DNA of 64,000 nucleotides, taken from assembly GCA_944470555.2 (NCBI GenBank), contig OX104128.1, forward strand, positions 63,619,257 to 63,683,256, read 5' to 3'. The position numbers were made by a program, and so were the translations under genes. Below, one piece after another: positions 1 to 11,640 of this stretch. The stretch is from Heterobilharzia americana. Taxonomy: Eukaryota; Platyhelminthes; Trematoda; Strigeidida; Schistosomatidae. Each line of letters opens with the position of its first letter. Within the stretch, counting starts at the first letter, position 1. The notes beneath the pieces were generated by a model, which was given only the letters and a program-made list of their open reading frames with translations, had not been told where the DNA came from and did not search any database.

Positions 1-199
1 CATCCATTCATTCTCACCGAAACTATTTATACTTCTGAAAACCGTTAGTTATACGGTGACATAAGATTCCTGTCATCAAATTACGACATTCACAATTGTT
101 CAGCGTAATCATTTCTCCGAAACTTAAACCTTAGAGATGTCGATGTAAGCTTTTTTCCAGTTCGTAACACGCCTTAACTTTGTTGCTAATTCTTTTCAG
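1..199 (+). other. Probable intron 3' part upstream of the edge gene
   Basis: No coding signal is seen here. The segment ends in a pyrimidine-rich stretch followed by CAG at 197-199, which reads as a splice acceptor for the open frame starting at 200. It is interpreted as the 3' end of an intron of a gene that begins before the window. Confidence 0.45.
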
Positions 200-558
200 A
201 ATCCGATGAGGGTTACGACGGCAGTGAAGAACAAGACAGAAGTAAACTGAAGACGATACTTTTCGATGATACCAATTTTTCTACTGTCAAACTTACAAAA
301 GGACATTCCAAAACATCGGATTCGGCAGTATTGGATCATAGGACATGGACAAAAATAAACCGATTGAATGGGATTCATGTTCGTATTCTGGACAGTACTA
401 ACATCGAAAAAAAAGCTCGCCAAGCATGTGACAGTTTTAGGCGAGATCATTTATTTTCTTCTTCATACTCTGGAAGGTACGGTAATGTAAAAAGAATTGC
501 ACCGAATTTATTGAAAAACTTATCAAGGAAAAAGAAAGCTTTGACTGGAGTGCGATAG
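200..558 (+). CDS. Terminal exon of an unidentified protein-coding gene (partial)
   Basis: An uninterrupted frame runs from a good splice acceptor (pyrimidines plus CAG ending at 199) to a stop at 556-558, giving roughly 119 residues. The first internal Met, at 331, is unlikely to be the true start because the frame is already open and plausible upstream of it. The start of the piece is acidic (SDEGYDGSEEQD), the middle is mixed (NGIHVRILDSTNIEKKARQA), and the C-terminus is strongly basic (NLLKNLSRKKKALTGVR), as in many nuclear or nucleolar proteins. I do not recognise the family. Unlike the rest of the left 46 kb, it shows no stops or frameshifts and no similarity to the retroelements here, so a host gene exon is favoured. 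No canonical AATAAA was noticed directly after the stop. Confidence 0.5.
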
Positions 559-724
559 CTATTAGACTGAAAATCCTGTAAATATTATTTCTGTTGTATT
601 CTCAACTTCTTGCCTTAACTGATTTGGATAATAGTGATTTGCTTTTCATCTGTGCATTGACACTATAAACGCACCAACATCTGAAGGCAAATTAAGTTTC
701 AGTTTTACCGAAGAAATTTGTTGT

Positions 725-1125
725 AGTTCATACTATTGAAACCATCCACACCATTTTAGCAATTTGGAGGTACAGAAATGAGAACTGCTGCAGAGCCCCT
801 AAAATTTGCTTTAACAGTAATCCAGTTTCTGTGTGGATTGTTTTACCGCGGCTACTTTGTAATAAGAATTTCGCAGCTAATGTAGATGCCGAACTTCTCT
901 CGATCATATTATAAATATGATTTTCCATGAATGCATTCCAAAATGACCGAAAGAAGTTCGGCAACTACATTAGCTGCAAGATTCTTACTATAAAGCAGCG
1001 GCGGTAAAACAATCCACACAGAAACTGGATTACTGTTAAAGCAAATTTTGGGGGCTCTGCAGCAGTTCTCATTTCTGTACCTCCAAACTGCTAAAATGGT
1101 GTGGATGGTTTCAGTAGCATGAACT
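725..1125. repeat. Foldback (MITE-like) inverted repeat, arms about 180 bp
   Basis: Positions 725-902 are the reverse complement of about 949-1125 (paired coordinates sum to about 1850), with scattered mismatches and a short central spacer. Examples are the CCATCCACACCATTTTAGC block near 742-760 and its mirror near 1089-1108, and the GCCGAACTTCT block near 889 and its mirror near 952-962. There is no transposase. The shape is that of a non-autonomous foldback element or MITE. The short open frame at 728-964 (-) only reads through this hairpin and is not a gene. Confidence 0.85.
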
Positions 1126-2804
1126 GCAGTTCAGCTGAATGTTATGAATTTATTGCGTCAACACTTGCGTCTCATGTGCACAGTATTCGCATATCTTGTA
1201 TGTTTTTAAGATAAACTGTTAGCTTGAGGATAAATACGTTCTTTTAAGAAGACATTTAGAGTTACTGTTCTTGTAACGAATAGTTCTTTGTGAACAAAAT
1301 AATTGTACACTTAAGATACAGCATCGTGGCTTATCAATTACAAGCAGTTTGAAATGAGTCAACAAAACCGAAAAAGTAATCAGCTGAAGTGGGCTTGTGG
1401 TCTAATTGAATAAGAATACCGATATTCATACCTATTGCGGAAAGATGCAGTCCACTGTCAAGCGTTTAAGATTGCATTCAGGGTCATTTTAATAAGCCTT
1501 TCACTTAGCAATGAGTTTGAATCACCTTTGTTAGGGACGACAAACTTCAGCATTACTTCCATGATTTCGTTGCTGGATACCAACAGTTGCTTGGGTATGG
1601 TAAAATTATGAGCTAATACTCTCGTTTTACTACTGTTTACTCCGTAGCTTGAGTTGAAAATCACTGGATTTCGGTATCCAAAAGAAGCTTCTATACCGAA
1701 AGTGAATATTTTTCGGAGCCAATAGTCAGAAGCTATGAAGAACTCTATCGTACAACGATAGGAGTGCGTTTGGGTAGCCTGTATATTGTCACAGAGTAAA
1801 CCGATACAGTCCACATACTGGAGGTTAAAAAGTCATTTCGTAACTGGTACTTCCAAAATGTCTCCGATAGCAGGATTCAAGTGTAGTAAAATCCCATAGC
1901 CCAGCCTAACACAACTGTTGGATTGCGACATTGAAAATAACTCATTTATGTCTCCTTAAACCGGTGCAGTTTTACGCACTGGGCTATAAACCAACTTTAC
2001 TGTTACGTAGCCATGACACTACCAGGGTGTCCAAACTTAAGGTGGATCGAGTGCTGAGGTCTGATCTAATCGTCCATAAGACGCTTCTAAGCCGATCAAC
2101 CACATCTCAGTGTCCCTTAGCTACGTCCGAACTCAAGGCATGTTGACTGAAATTAAAATCAGTCCCGCTTTTTTGGAGACAAAGTTAAGCAATGCTAGTT
2201 TCCTAAAAATAAACATTTTCATACTCTTGTGTCGACATAATTAGGTTATTAGAAGATAATGTCACAGTTTGGAGAAACGTCACTTATGAGCTAATCTACA
2301 CATTGGTGTTCAATCTGTGCATCGCACAAACTCATCTACTTTTTGCAGTATTGGGCGATTCCCAGCCACCTTTGTACTACTGATTTGTGAAGCCAGTTTT
2401 TAAGCTGTTTGAAGTATAAACCGATCGGGTAGACTCTACACTGAATACTACTAAATATCTAGCCAACACGTTTTCCTTGTCACTATCACCTCACCGAGTG
2501 GTCCCTACTTGTCCAAGGAATGTAGGCAAACCGCGGTAGGCATAACTCCTAAAAATTCTCATTGAACAACAGCCTTTTTGTGTTTTACCGCAACCTAAAA
2601 AACAAGTATTGACGCATATATGGGACCGGTGAATTGCGGAAATACACCCATTCGCAGTTACTAGTACTCCTCTTCACTTCAAACGTACCAAGGTTATTAA
2701 CAAGACTAGTACTTTGCACTGCATCGCAGCAGACCACGAATTTCAATTGTTAAAGGAAGACAATATTTTCACTGAATGAGCGGTTAGCTTACTAGAGAGT
2801 AACA
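1126..2804. other. No recognisable gene; one unassigned ORF
   Basis: Nothing here could be assigned. A 118-codon open frame on the minus strand (1458-1814) has no motif I recognise and no splice context. It is recorded as an unassigned ORF, not a gene. The remainder is stop-rich. Confidence 0.4.
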
Positions 2805-5165
2805 AAGCAGCCTGGTGAGTTTAATCAGAATGCCTGAGTTTGGTGATAGAACTAACTGCAGACATTTTGAGTTGTTGAAAAACTTAGTGGCTAGAGTATT
2901 TCGTGCGAGGGGATAAGGAATAAAGTAAAACTAAAGGATATTCGACCAGAAAATAGTTTAATTGTCAGTGCAAATTAATACGCCATATGTTAGTAAAATA
3001 TGAATTTTACTCCAGAAATAATCCTCAAAAGCCTGACTAGAGAAACTGACGCAATCACCTCACAAATTGTATCAGTTCAATTGCCTACACTTCACAGCAC
3101 CATGCTACTCAAGGAAACTGAAGTGTACGGTAGAGAAGAAAAGAAATAAATAAAGGTTGGTGAAAAGATTCAAGGTTTCAAACAGTAAATACATCTGCGC
3201 TATTGGAACCGAATTTCAACCATGTCATCAAGTCTCCAATTATAAATTCCTATTATCTCTAGAGGTCCCAACCCAGTAATCTACACTTCCATACAGAGCT
3301 CAGATCAACAAACAAAGGCTTCTTGGTATGATGCCACGTCTTGGTCTGACCACCCTGAGCCCTCTCACAACCTAAACCTACTTCAGATAACATCGCAATC
3401 CAGGTAAACTGTGGTCAGAAACCTGTAATCTATTCATGCCTTCTACTTTCAGAGGCCAAGTCTCATAGACATGTAACAGGACAGAAAGGAATGCAGTGCA
3501 ATGTACTTGTCCTTTAATAGGTGGTGGGACTTCTCACAGGCGTCGTGAATGGCGCGAGTTGAAGAATGTCAAATGTGCCTTTTGTATCCGAGTTGAGATT
3601 TCGTCACCTACCAGTTCATTCGGGCTGATGTGATCGACACACTCAACCACGCCACTCCCTATTCTTAAATTATGACCCCAATCAGACCCCTCTTGAAGCA
3701 TCATCTTACACTTCACTTGTTCTAAAACCTATAGAAGAATGGACAGATAGGCAAACAGACAAGTTTGACGTGGAACTTCGCACACAAGTGCGTTGGCTCA
3801 AGTTGTCACACTTCATAGTAGTATAGGAAGAACTAGAGGGTACAAAAAGTGATATCAAAGTAGACAAAGTTGTGTGAGAGAAGAATAAACAATCTGAAGA
3901 CAAAGGTGAGTGGGAATACTCAAGTTTTAGAAGACGTCAAAGAGTGAATCCATTCGTGCCACTAAGATCGATTTTCAGCCGTCACCAACAGCCCTCAACC
4001 ACTGATTACTATCGTTTCGAAGACCCCAGCTAGGCAGTCCACATCTCCCACACAGCACAGACCGATGGTCAGAGACTTTATCGACTGATCCCACCGCCCT
4101 GAACCCTCTTCTAACCCAATCCAACTATCTCTAGCATGGCACGTCGATGTAGGCAGTGGATCGGCATGCGCAACACATAACCAAGCCACCTCAGCCGATG
4201 AAGGCTCACAATCCCATCGACCGACTTGCCAGCGTGTTTTGCCTGACCTTAACATTGCTCACACGGTGATTCCATTGGGCGTGAGAAACCTATGGTCAAA
4301 ACCCTCTAACCGCCTCACGTTTTCATTTCTCCTTTCAAAGAAGAGTGGAGATTCGATGGATGCACTCTTGTCCAAGACTGCAACTCGACCGGCTTCTTAG
4401 AGTGTTGTTATCAAGCTCCAACTTGGAGTCGTGTAACTACGATCCCTAGGATCTTAGAATCAAAGATAATTAAACTGATACTCCTATGGTCGTCACAAAA
4501 GGACTTCTTTACTTTCTTAAAAACTGGAATAATTAACTGTCTTGACTAGTTTGGTGAGAATACTTCTGACTTCCACACACTGGCTAGTACCTGTTGAAGG
4601 ATCAACATCTACGTCCCATTCAGGTTGGGTGATCGGCAACAGAAACGTGGTTGTAGGTCAGTTGGATGATTCTCCAAAGAGTTCTGCCCAACGTTACAAG
4701 GAAACCCATTCTTTTCAGTGATTATCTCTCTAGACATCGTCTTTTTATTGACAGTATCTTTAATTGCCTAGTTCTGATGACTCCTCTGAGTCTTTCACTT
4801 TCGCCAACCACCACTGCTCGCAGTCACCTGGAAACCATTCACAAACATCCTTTTCCACAAGTTCGAATTGGGATTTGACTGTCATATGGTGTGACAAGCA
4901 ACGCCCATATCCCCGGCATCGGAATACCATAGGGCTACAGTGTTATTTTGGGGGCAGATCGTTCAAACTTTGTCCCGTTCCAACAGGGAAAGGAGAATAA
5001 TCATAGACCGTTGGTCACCCGCGCTAAACACCTCATCCAGCAAGCACTACCACTTTTTCCTGTAACCACCATTATAGCAAAGATATTTGCACTGTAAGTT
5101 TATCCTTTTTCTTCCCTCTACTCAACTGACCTTCATGGCATGACAGGACCTCAAAGTACCAATTT
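2805..5165 (-). repeat. Left arm of large inverted repeat (partner 48082-51094)
   Basis: For 2805-4640, each base pairs with its complement at 53899 minus the coordinate. I compared several hundred bases in each of several blocks and found no mismatch. The identical arm covers 2805-4640 against 49259-51094. From 4641 inward to about 5165 the pairing continues at about 95% identity, with a 633-bp segment and an approximately 15-bp segment missing from this arm. The content is decayed retroelement sequence. The outer edge is sharp: AAGCAGCCTGG at 2805 matches, and the bases before it do not. Confidence 0.93.
3380..4560 (-). pseudogene. Decayed RTE-type reverse transcriptase fragments in left arm
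   Basis: On the minus strand, RT-like pieces appear in broken frames. An RT finger-type piece LIIPVFKK...CDDHRSISLI lies at about 4420-4530. A C-terminal piece SLHRLRWLGYVLRMP lies at about 4164-4209. A further RT C-terminal half lies at 3534-3716 (with DEISTRIQKAHLTF), continuing to ETWPLKVEGMNRLQ at about 3434-3469. The order (RLRWLGYVLRMP before ETWPLKVE) is not that of a single element, so at least two fragments are juxtaposed. Stops and frameshifts are frequent. Family assignment rests on the typical ETWPL and LRWLGHVLRMP tail motifs of fluke RTE-like elements. Confidence 0.7.
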
Positions 5166-7711
5166 TCCCACTAGCATAGCTTGTTGGGTTATCGCGATAT
5201 GCAAACGCAACCACCAAGTCATGGTAGTAGATATGGGACAATCAGTGTAACTTAAATGCATAGGAGTCCTGAAGTTCTAAGACTTCGCATGAGGATTTTC
5301 AATGAGCTTTGGTTGACGGCAGTTTGCCAATGCTTTCTGTTAACTCATTAAACCGCTCAAGCTGTTATCGTGATAAGTTAGCATTTCTTATTACTACGAC
5401 CAGGATGTTTACATACCAAAAATCAAAATATTCAAGGTTTACTATATTCCCATTTCAACTGTTTAGTCAAGAGGCCGGATAGAATGGTTTTTCCAGAATA
5501 TTCATTGATCTGTTCACCCTGCTAACTCTGTTGTTGCGAACAAGTTTGTATTGTCTTTGATGAATAATTATAAACTAGAATCTTAACTCAGTTTGGAAGT
5601 AAAACGAATGGACGGTCACAATTTTCAGGTGAAAATATATTTGTGCACATTACACTTTGATGCGGAAAAGTCGTGTTACGTACCACCATTTTGTATATTA
5701 CGACGAAAAAGGATGAAAGAATAAATCGTTACACAAAAATGGGTTTCAAACGCAGTATCCCTCTATTTGACCGTTTAGCATAAACAGTACTGGTTCTAAA
5801 ACTCCGTTACAGTTTATAGTAATTTAATAATATAGAGAGTAGATCATACACAGAAAATTCTTAAAAGCTGTTTTTTGCTCACTATGCCTTCATTTATTAT
5901 ATTAGATTACTTTATCTGGTATAGCACAATAGATATACTGTAACGCTTTAAGCAAAGTTGTTAAACACCGCATCAAACAACGTTTAGATCTCACAGACAG
6001 GTTGATTTACTTCAATTTTGTACCCACAAGTGTAGTTGCTTTTAAAAAGCTAGTTCTACGGTTCTTTGCTAAATGCCTTTGAGGATAATTTTTGAGTGTG
6101 AGTGAATCAATTGTTAGGTAGTTAGTGCTGGGAACGTAGCTCCGTAATGAATATCTTTCAAGATAACTGACAAAGTCACAAATACATCGAAAGGCTTACG
6201 GTTTCAAAGCTAATGCACGAAAGGCATCAGCTGACTAGTTAAAGCGTCATTCCTGAGATGGGATGCTTAAGATCTCTGTTTCTATCTTTGTCTTACTCAT
6301 TCCACTATTATCATTAATCACTTCGTCATTAACATTTTCATCATGCTCTTTCTTACACTTTTTCACCTACCAAGTATGTACTTAATTGTCACACTTGCCA
6401 TCTAGAAATATCCTGTACTTTTATTTATTACTTATCCCTTTATATGTCATTAGGCGATTTTTTTTCATCCACACTCAAATCTTTGCCTACCTTTAGTATT
6501 TCGATGATATATCTGAACGTATTATTCGGCAATAGATTGTTGCCCGATACCAGTGACTATATAAATACGACTCTACAGAACTAGTAAATGATATCATCGA
6601 GAAGGGAAGTTTTCGCTGAAATATCTCCCAAATGATAAAACAGACAATTAAATCTCTTCTCTCTTACTTTTTACGAATTGTGGTAACAGTATATTCACTT
6701 ATTTGACACTACTGCGAAATGATGTGAAGTGCAGCAACTTGAATCGATATGCAATGTCTTATGTTGCTTAACATTACGCCATTACGTTAACAGACAGATA
6801 AACTTTGGAGAGAAAAAAAGTACGGGTCTATCGTGATATGTCCTGCAGCATAACCGAGAAATAAAATTCGCAAAAGCAAAGATACATAGAAATAACACGA
6901 TAAATCATCAGTGACTTCAGGTATTGTTCCACTTACCCTTACGTTTCTTACAACTCAATATTTGCATGATGATAGTTAAGCGCTAGTAATTAAATTCAGG
7001 AGAATCGTAAGTCATATCAAATTGATCTCATTCATGGTGTCATTGCATTTTTCAGAAAGTATATGCATGACAATGTCACATAAGAAACAGCTTCACCATG
7101 ATATATATTTAGATACAAAATCTTTAATTTTGGTGTGTCAAGTAGTAAAAACAGCATTAAGTAAGTCTACGGACTTCACCGTTAGTTAGAAATTACAAAA
7201 GGCAGTTAATTTTTCAACTCATTAATTGAAGTTAGGTTCCTTAAACCATATTGTGACTAAAAAGTTTCTTTCAACCACTCATCCGAGAGTTCTTCTGGAT
7301 CCCTTAATTCCAACACCTGTAACAATACGGTTATACATACTGTATGCTGAAAACAATGCTTACCTTTGTAACTTCACTCTTATTGGTTACAGTGGTAAGA
7401 CTAGCAGCATACAGCATCTTCAAGTTTGTAGGAGAACCTAAAAGTGAAAAATACGTTACTGGAACCTAAAATAATAATATGGATTGTTGTTACATCCCTA
7501 CAAATGAACTACGTATAATCAAGTGTTCGCTAAAGCACTGCTATCTGAAATACCTTATCAGTGATATCAACCACAAAACCGAAGCTCGACAACTGAGTTA
7601 GATTTTAAAACAGTAAACCATTGGTTGAGAATTCAGTCGAGAGGATGTTGGGCACTTGCCTACAGTGTAACAAGCAGAAACACTAACCACATGCTAACAT
7701 CTTTATCATTT
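5166..7711. other. No gene recognised
   Basis: A+T-rich, stop-rich DNA without a convincing coding frame. At 5150-5240 the sequence resembles, in direct orientation, 47950-48045 (shared ...GATATGCAA...ACCACCA-GTCA-GGTAG pattern). It is therefore a dispersed repeat that extends the left arm's inner side. Nothing else could be assigned. Confidence 0.5.
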
Positions 7712-7910
7712 CATATTAGATTTGTTTATTTGATATAAAGCGCACAGTGATACAGCATTATTTACTCGATTACGTTTCGAGCATAAATTATTGCTCATAA
7801 TCATATTAATGTGATATATGATTATGAGCAATAATTTATGCTCGAAACGTAATCAAGTAAATAATACTGTATCACTGTGCACTTCATATCAAATAAACAA
7901 ATCTAATATG
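7712..7910. repeat. Near-perfect palindrome, 93-bp arms and 13-nt loop
   Basis: Bases 7712-7804 are the reverse complement of 7818-7910 (coordinates sum to 15622) with about four mismatches. The loop is 7805-7817. The mismatches include GATATAAAGCGCACAG against GATATGAAGTGCACAG. The structure is a MITE-like or foldback element about 200 bp long. The reading frame at 7818-8024 merely starts inside it. Confidence 0.93.
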
Positions 7911-8740
7911 GAATTACATTCTACCATAGTGCCCAAGTTTTTCACTTATCTTTATCATTTCCCGATACAGGATTTTGTAAACATGATGATTTCACTTTCT
8001 TGTGATAGGTGTGTGTTTACTTGAGCACCCTTAGGTCTAATAATCTAAACTACTCAACGTACGGGCCTAAATAGTCTACAGACATTATTTGACACTTAAA
8101 TTCATCACCATACCTTGTGGAGTTGAAAACAGTAAACAGTAGGGGAACGACACTCGTCCATCTTCTTTTTCATAACGATAACTTAGAAGGATATACCTCG
8201 GTTGGTGAGATGGTAAACAGTCTTTGAGATTTTCCACAGTAGTATCCTGAATGCAAAAACCGATCAGAAAATTTGAATCATCCAACTTCAAGTATTGATT
8301 CTATTTCAAGCGTCAAACTCTCCTTGTCAATTTTCACTGCAATAGAATGGATATTAATCAATATATGATCGAAAAACTACGTATAAGGGCAACTGTATTG
8401 TTGCATTTTCGAAACTTGAACTTTTTTAAGCTTTCCACAGTATCTTGAGATATATCTGCACAACACAGCTCGGACTGAATCAAAATATTTCACTCTTTTG
8501 TGATTATAAATTACCATTGCCAGTTTCCTGAAACCAAATAAACAATAATGTATGACATTAATGAATCTCAGTTATCCCGAGATCTCGTTCATCACACTAT
8601 GCAGATCTATTGTGTGAGAAGTAACGACGTTGCCTGGAACTCCATAGCCGTAATAAGATTCGAACTTGATCTGCTGATTGAAAGAGTACCGAAACCAACG
8701 GACCTAAACTTTAATGTAATGCCGATAAAGATTACCTAAG
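7911..8740. other. No gene recognised
   Basis: Short open frames only, and none shows a recognisable motif. Confidence 0.4.
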
Positions 8741-8759
8741 GGTTCCGCAAACTCACTTC

Positions 8760-9260
8760 ATTTACGGCATCACCACGATATCCAATTGCCTATCAAGGGT
8801 AGTTTACTGCGCTGAAGTTCGCTTTGTCTTACTTCATGGCTGTGAAACATGACCATTAAAGGTAGAGAACATGAGGAGGATGCAGGTATTTGAACGCCGT
8901 TGACTTTGCAGCATGGGCCGTGTGTTGTCGTCTTCAAGTTAGTAATGTAGAAGGCAGGTATACAGCTTGGGGCTGAAGAAAGTCAGTTGGTGAATTCGTG
9001 AACCTCCAACGACTCAGATGCATGGGTTACGTATGGCTACTCACCATCTGCCTTATCACACAATGCTAGCCGAAGTATGTTCAAGTTGCAAAGATGTTGC
9101 AGGCGACCAGAGGAAAATATGTTATCAGTCCCTTGAGTGTTGATCTGAGCCATGCAAGGAAATATAGACTTCGGGGTTGGGGGGTCATGTCGTTTGGTTG
9201 GAGACTCTAGGCGATAAGCCTCAGAATTGACCTTATTAGCGCAGTTACATACACACAATA
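8760..9260 (+). pseudogene. RTE-type RT C-terminal tail fragment plus repeat
   Basis: Broken + strand frames give HGCET*PLKVENMRRMQVFE near 8830-8895 and a degenerate RLRCMGYV piece near 9010-9030, both hallmarks of the C-terminal tail of fluke RTE-like reverse transcriptases. At about 9060-9260 the sequence is a degenerate repeat that recurs in the opposite orientation around 11490-11600 (shared ATTCTGAG-C-TATC--CTAGA-TCTCCAAC pattern). Stops and frameshifts make it non-functional. Confidence 0.6.
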
Positions 9261-9394
9261 TTCTTATATCAATTGTAATACTGAATTTCGGAAACCTCTC
9301 ACTCTCCCTTGCTCTCTCTCTCTTGATGACATTCTACAACTTCTGACTGTTTTCTCCTTTGTTTTTTTCATTTTGATGCCATCAACCCTGATGT

Positions 9395-9560
9395 CTGGCA
9401 ACTTGGAGCTGTGGCTCATTGGTTTGAGGAGATGACTTCCAACCAGTGGGTCACAGGTTTGAACACTACCCCAACTAGAGGTTTAGGCAGGCAGTTAAGT
9501 ATCATTAGCCCTCACACAACAGGTGTGGCTTGTCCTACTGCGCGAATGTGCAACAGGTTC
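9395..9560 (+). repeat. tRNA-derived SINE-like element
   Basis: An A-box-like TGGCTCATTGG (about 9412-9422) is followed about 45 bp later by a B-box-like GGTTTGAACAC. The downstream GGCAG-TAAGTATCATTAGCCCTCACACAA tail resembles 47610-47650 and 61220-61245. This is the layout of a tRNA-derived SINE. No foldable full tRNA is present. Confidence 0.5.
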
Positions 9561-10499
9561 CCGGGTACATTTCGACTTCACATTTGAACTTGAACCGTTA
9601 CGAAGAAATCCCGGGTTTCACGTTAATAGTGACTGACAGGCTACTTCTTTTCATAACACTGTAACGTAGTTTAGATGTCATGTTATATATATATGCCACG
9701 AATAACTGCACTTGAATCTTAGTTCTCTCTACACTCAGCCAAACTACATATAAATAAACATAAAAACTGAGTCGTTGTTGTGATGATGTAGGAAGGTTTC
9801 TTTTGTCACTTGACTCGCTAAATACTTAGGTACTCATTTTTTCTCTGAGACCATTCAGTTTAGTAATATGAAGTAATTCGACCTCCCAATTAGACCATGG
9901 AGAGGTTCAGTTGGGGATACAAGTCAGATGGTAAGACTGCCAATCTGTATCGAATGAGGTTTTAAAAGTATGCGGAAAAGTCCCCTGGTCTGATGTCAAC
10001 TTGGAAATATTTCACGATGGTCAGATTTGTAAATGAAACTAATCTTTTAAATCAATTAGTGTTGTTCCTAGCTGTTTACAAGAGCATAAACTTCCAGTGA
10101 GATATAGGCTACACCCTAACAAGTGATGGTATTGATAATCATGTTATGAAAACGCGAATGAACCTTCATATTATTCTAAAATGCCTAATTTCACACGCCT
10201 TAAACACCTCATTTATTTTATGATTAACCTCTTTTCTCAATATATTAGTGTCCTTTTGCTGTACACTGTTGAGAAATGTACGCTAATAATTAATGTAACT
10301 CAGCCATGTACATTTTTATTTGCTAGGGTATGCCACACTTACAGCTTTCGATGTTACTCCCCTGCACATGGGGAATTAGGTGGAGCGCTCTCTGAACTTG
10401 AAGTCCAAGGCTTGAAAGTTGAGTAGTTTCGCAAATGAAGTACAATTGCACGACAAATGTGTTAAGCTGGGAGAGTAGCACGACCGAGTTTATGACGTT
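9561..10499. other. No gene recognised
   Basis: A short TA-repeat (about 9684-9694) and stop-rich sequence. The 81-codon open frame at 10181-10426 shows no known motif. Confidence 0.4.
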
Positions 10500-10960
10500 T
10501 CCAAGTCAGTCAAATTCAACCTTGCTCAAAACTGCCTGGCACCAATGAGTATGTCTGTATTCCATAGTCCGACCAAGGGTGAAGATTTGGTCGACGCTCA
10601 CTCGGCCAAGTCTGAAGCATGGCTGGCCTTCTCAAGCCCCCGTTAGGCTTCGGATAACTACCGACCCTGAGATCTTCGATATGATATCCAGCAAATTGAT
10701 TCCCCTATGGTTATCACAAGAACTTTTCTCCCTTCCTATAAATTGGGATGATTAGTGAAGACCAGTCTGACAGGAACATCTTCCCCATACACTACATAAT
10801 ACTTTCAACACTACTCAGTAATTCGTTGCGTCCCTCCTTAGAAACTTCTGGTGGCAAACCGTTAGGTTCGTCTCGTTTCAGGTTAAAAACAGCCTTGAAG
10901 AGTGAACATTTATCTCCCATTGAGGGGACAACTGAAGCGTTGCTGTGAACCAGTTGAACT
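10500..10960 (-). pseudogene. RTE-type reverse transcriptase finger/palm fragment
   Basis: On the minus strand, 10755-10660 reads LIIPIYRKGEK, then, after a one-base shift, CDNHRGINLLDIISK. This is the RT finger motif (IPIYKKG...NYRGISLL) of RTE-like elements. A degenerate sequence follows that includes VDQIFTLGRTMEYRHTH, the usual F..GR...DQIFTLR region. It is homologous to the piece at 4420-4530 (-) and 49370-49480 (+) in the large inverted repeat. Frameshifts and stops mark it as a fossil. Confidence 0.65.
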
Positions 10961-11239
10961 GTGCCTCAACAGGTTCTGCTCGAAGTTCTGGTCACCTGTT
11001 GTGAGGGGTCATCAGAGTCCCATCCATTTCAGTGATTTTCGCACTAACCATCGCTTTTTTACAGTGTTTCTAATAAGTAGATTTACCACATAATTTCTCT
11101 TAGTCTGCAAACTTAAACTGCAGGCAGTAAAGTAAACGTAAAGAAAATACAGTCAGCTCACCACATGCATACATTGAGCTCTAGAAACCACATACATCTA
11201 AAGCTCTTTGTTTGCATTTACACACGAAATTCCCTAGCA

Positions 11240-11640
11240 TTTACTTTACATGTTTAGAAAAACCAGGCGCATACAGAGCTTATTAAGAACCAGGGAGCAT
11301 CTGTGGGGTTTGTTAATAGCAGACAATATCATTATAGGACCTAGCATTATTGCATAACGGTCCAAGTTGCCACACCTCATCACTACATCAAAGTAGATGG
11401 CAACAAAATGAAATAAATAAAGAAAACAGTGGTAGAAAGTCATCAAGAGAGAGCAAGGAATAGTGAAGGGTTACCCCAGTTCAGTAAGAAGACTGGTATG
11501 AGGATATTGTGTGGAGGCAACTGTGCCAATGAGGATGATTCTGAGCCATATCATCTCGATTCTCCAACTATCTAACTCGGTTTTGATGAACAGCGACGGG
11601 AGGGGAGGTATTTAAGTCATGACTCGATAAAGCTAAGTGT
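11240..11640 (+). repeat. Dispersed repeat shared with MED12 intron 1
   Basis: The stretch around 11340-11400 (CATTATTGCATAACGGTCC then AAGTTGCCACA...TACATCAA) closely resembles 47810-47870. The stretch 11490-11600 resembles the inverse of 9060-9260. It is a dispersed retroposon-like repeat without coding capacity. Confidence 0.5.

Noticed and set aside
1458..1814. 118-codon minus-strand frame as a gene
   Set aside because: No motif, no splice context and no neighbour support; chance open frame cannot be excluded.
3995..4255. Identical 86-codon frames at 3995-4255 (-) and 49644-49904 (+), and two further identical pairs
   Set aside because: They are mirror copies within the inverted repeat and lie out of frame with decayed RT sequence; identity reflects DNA duplication, not conserved genes.
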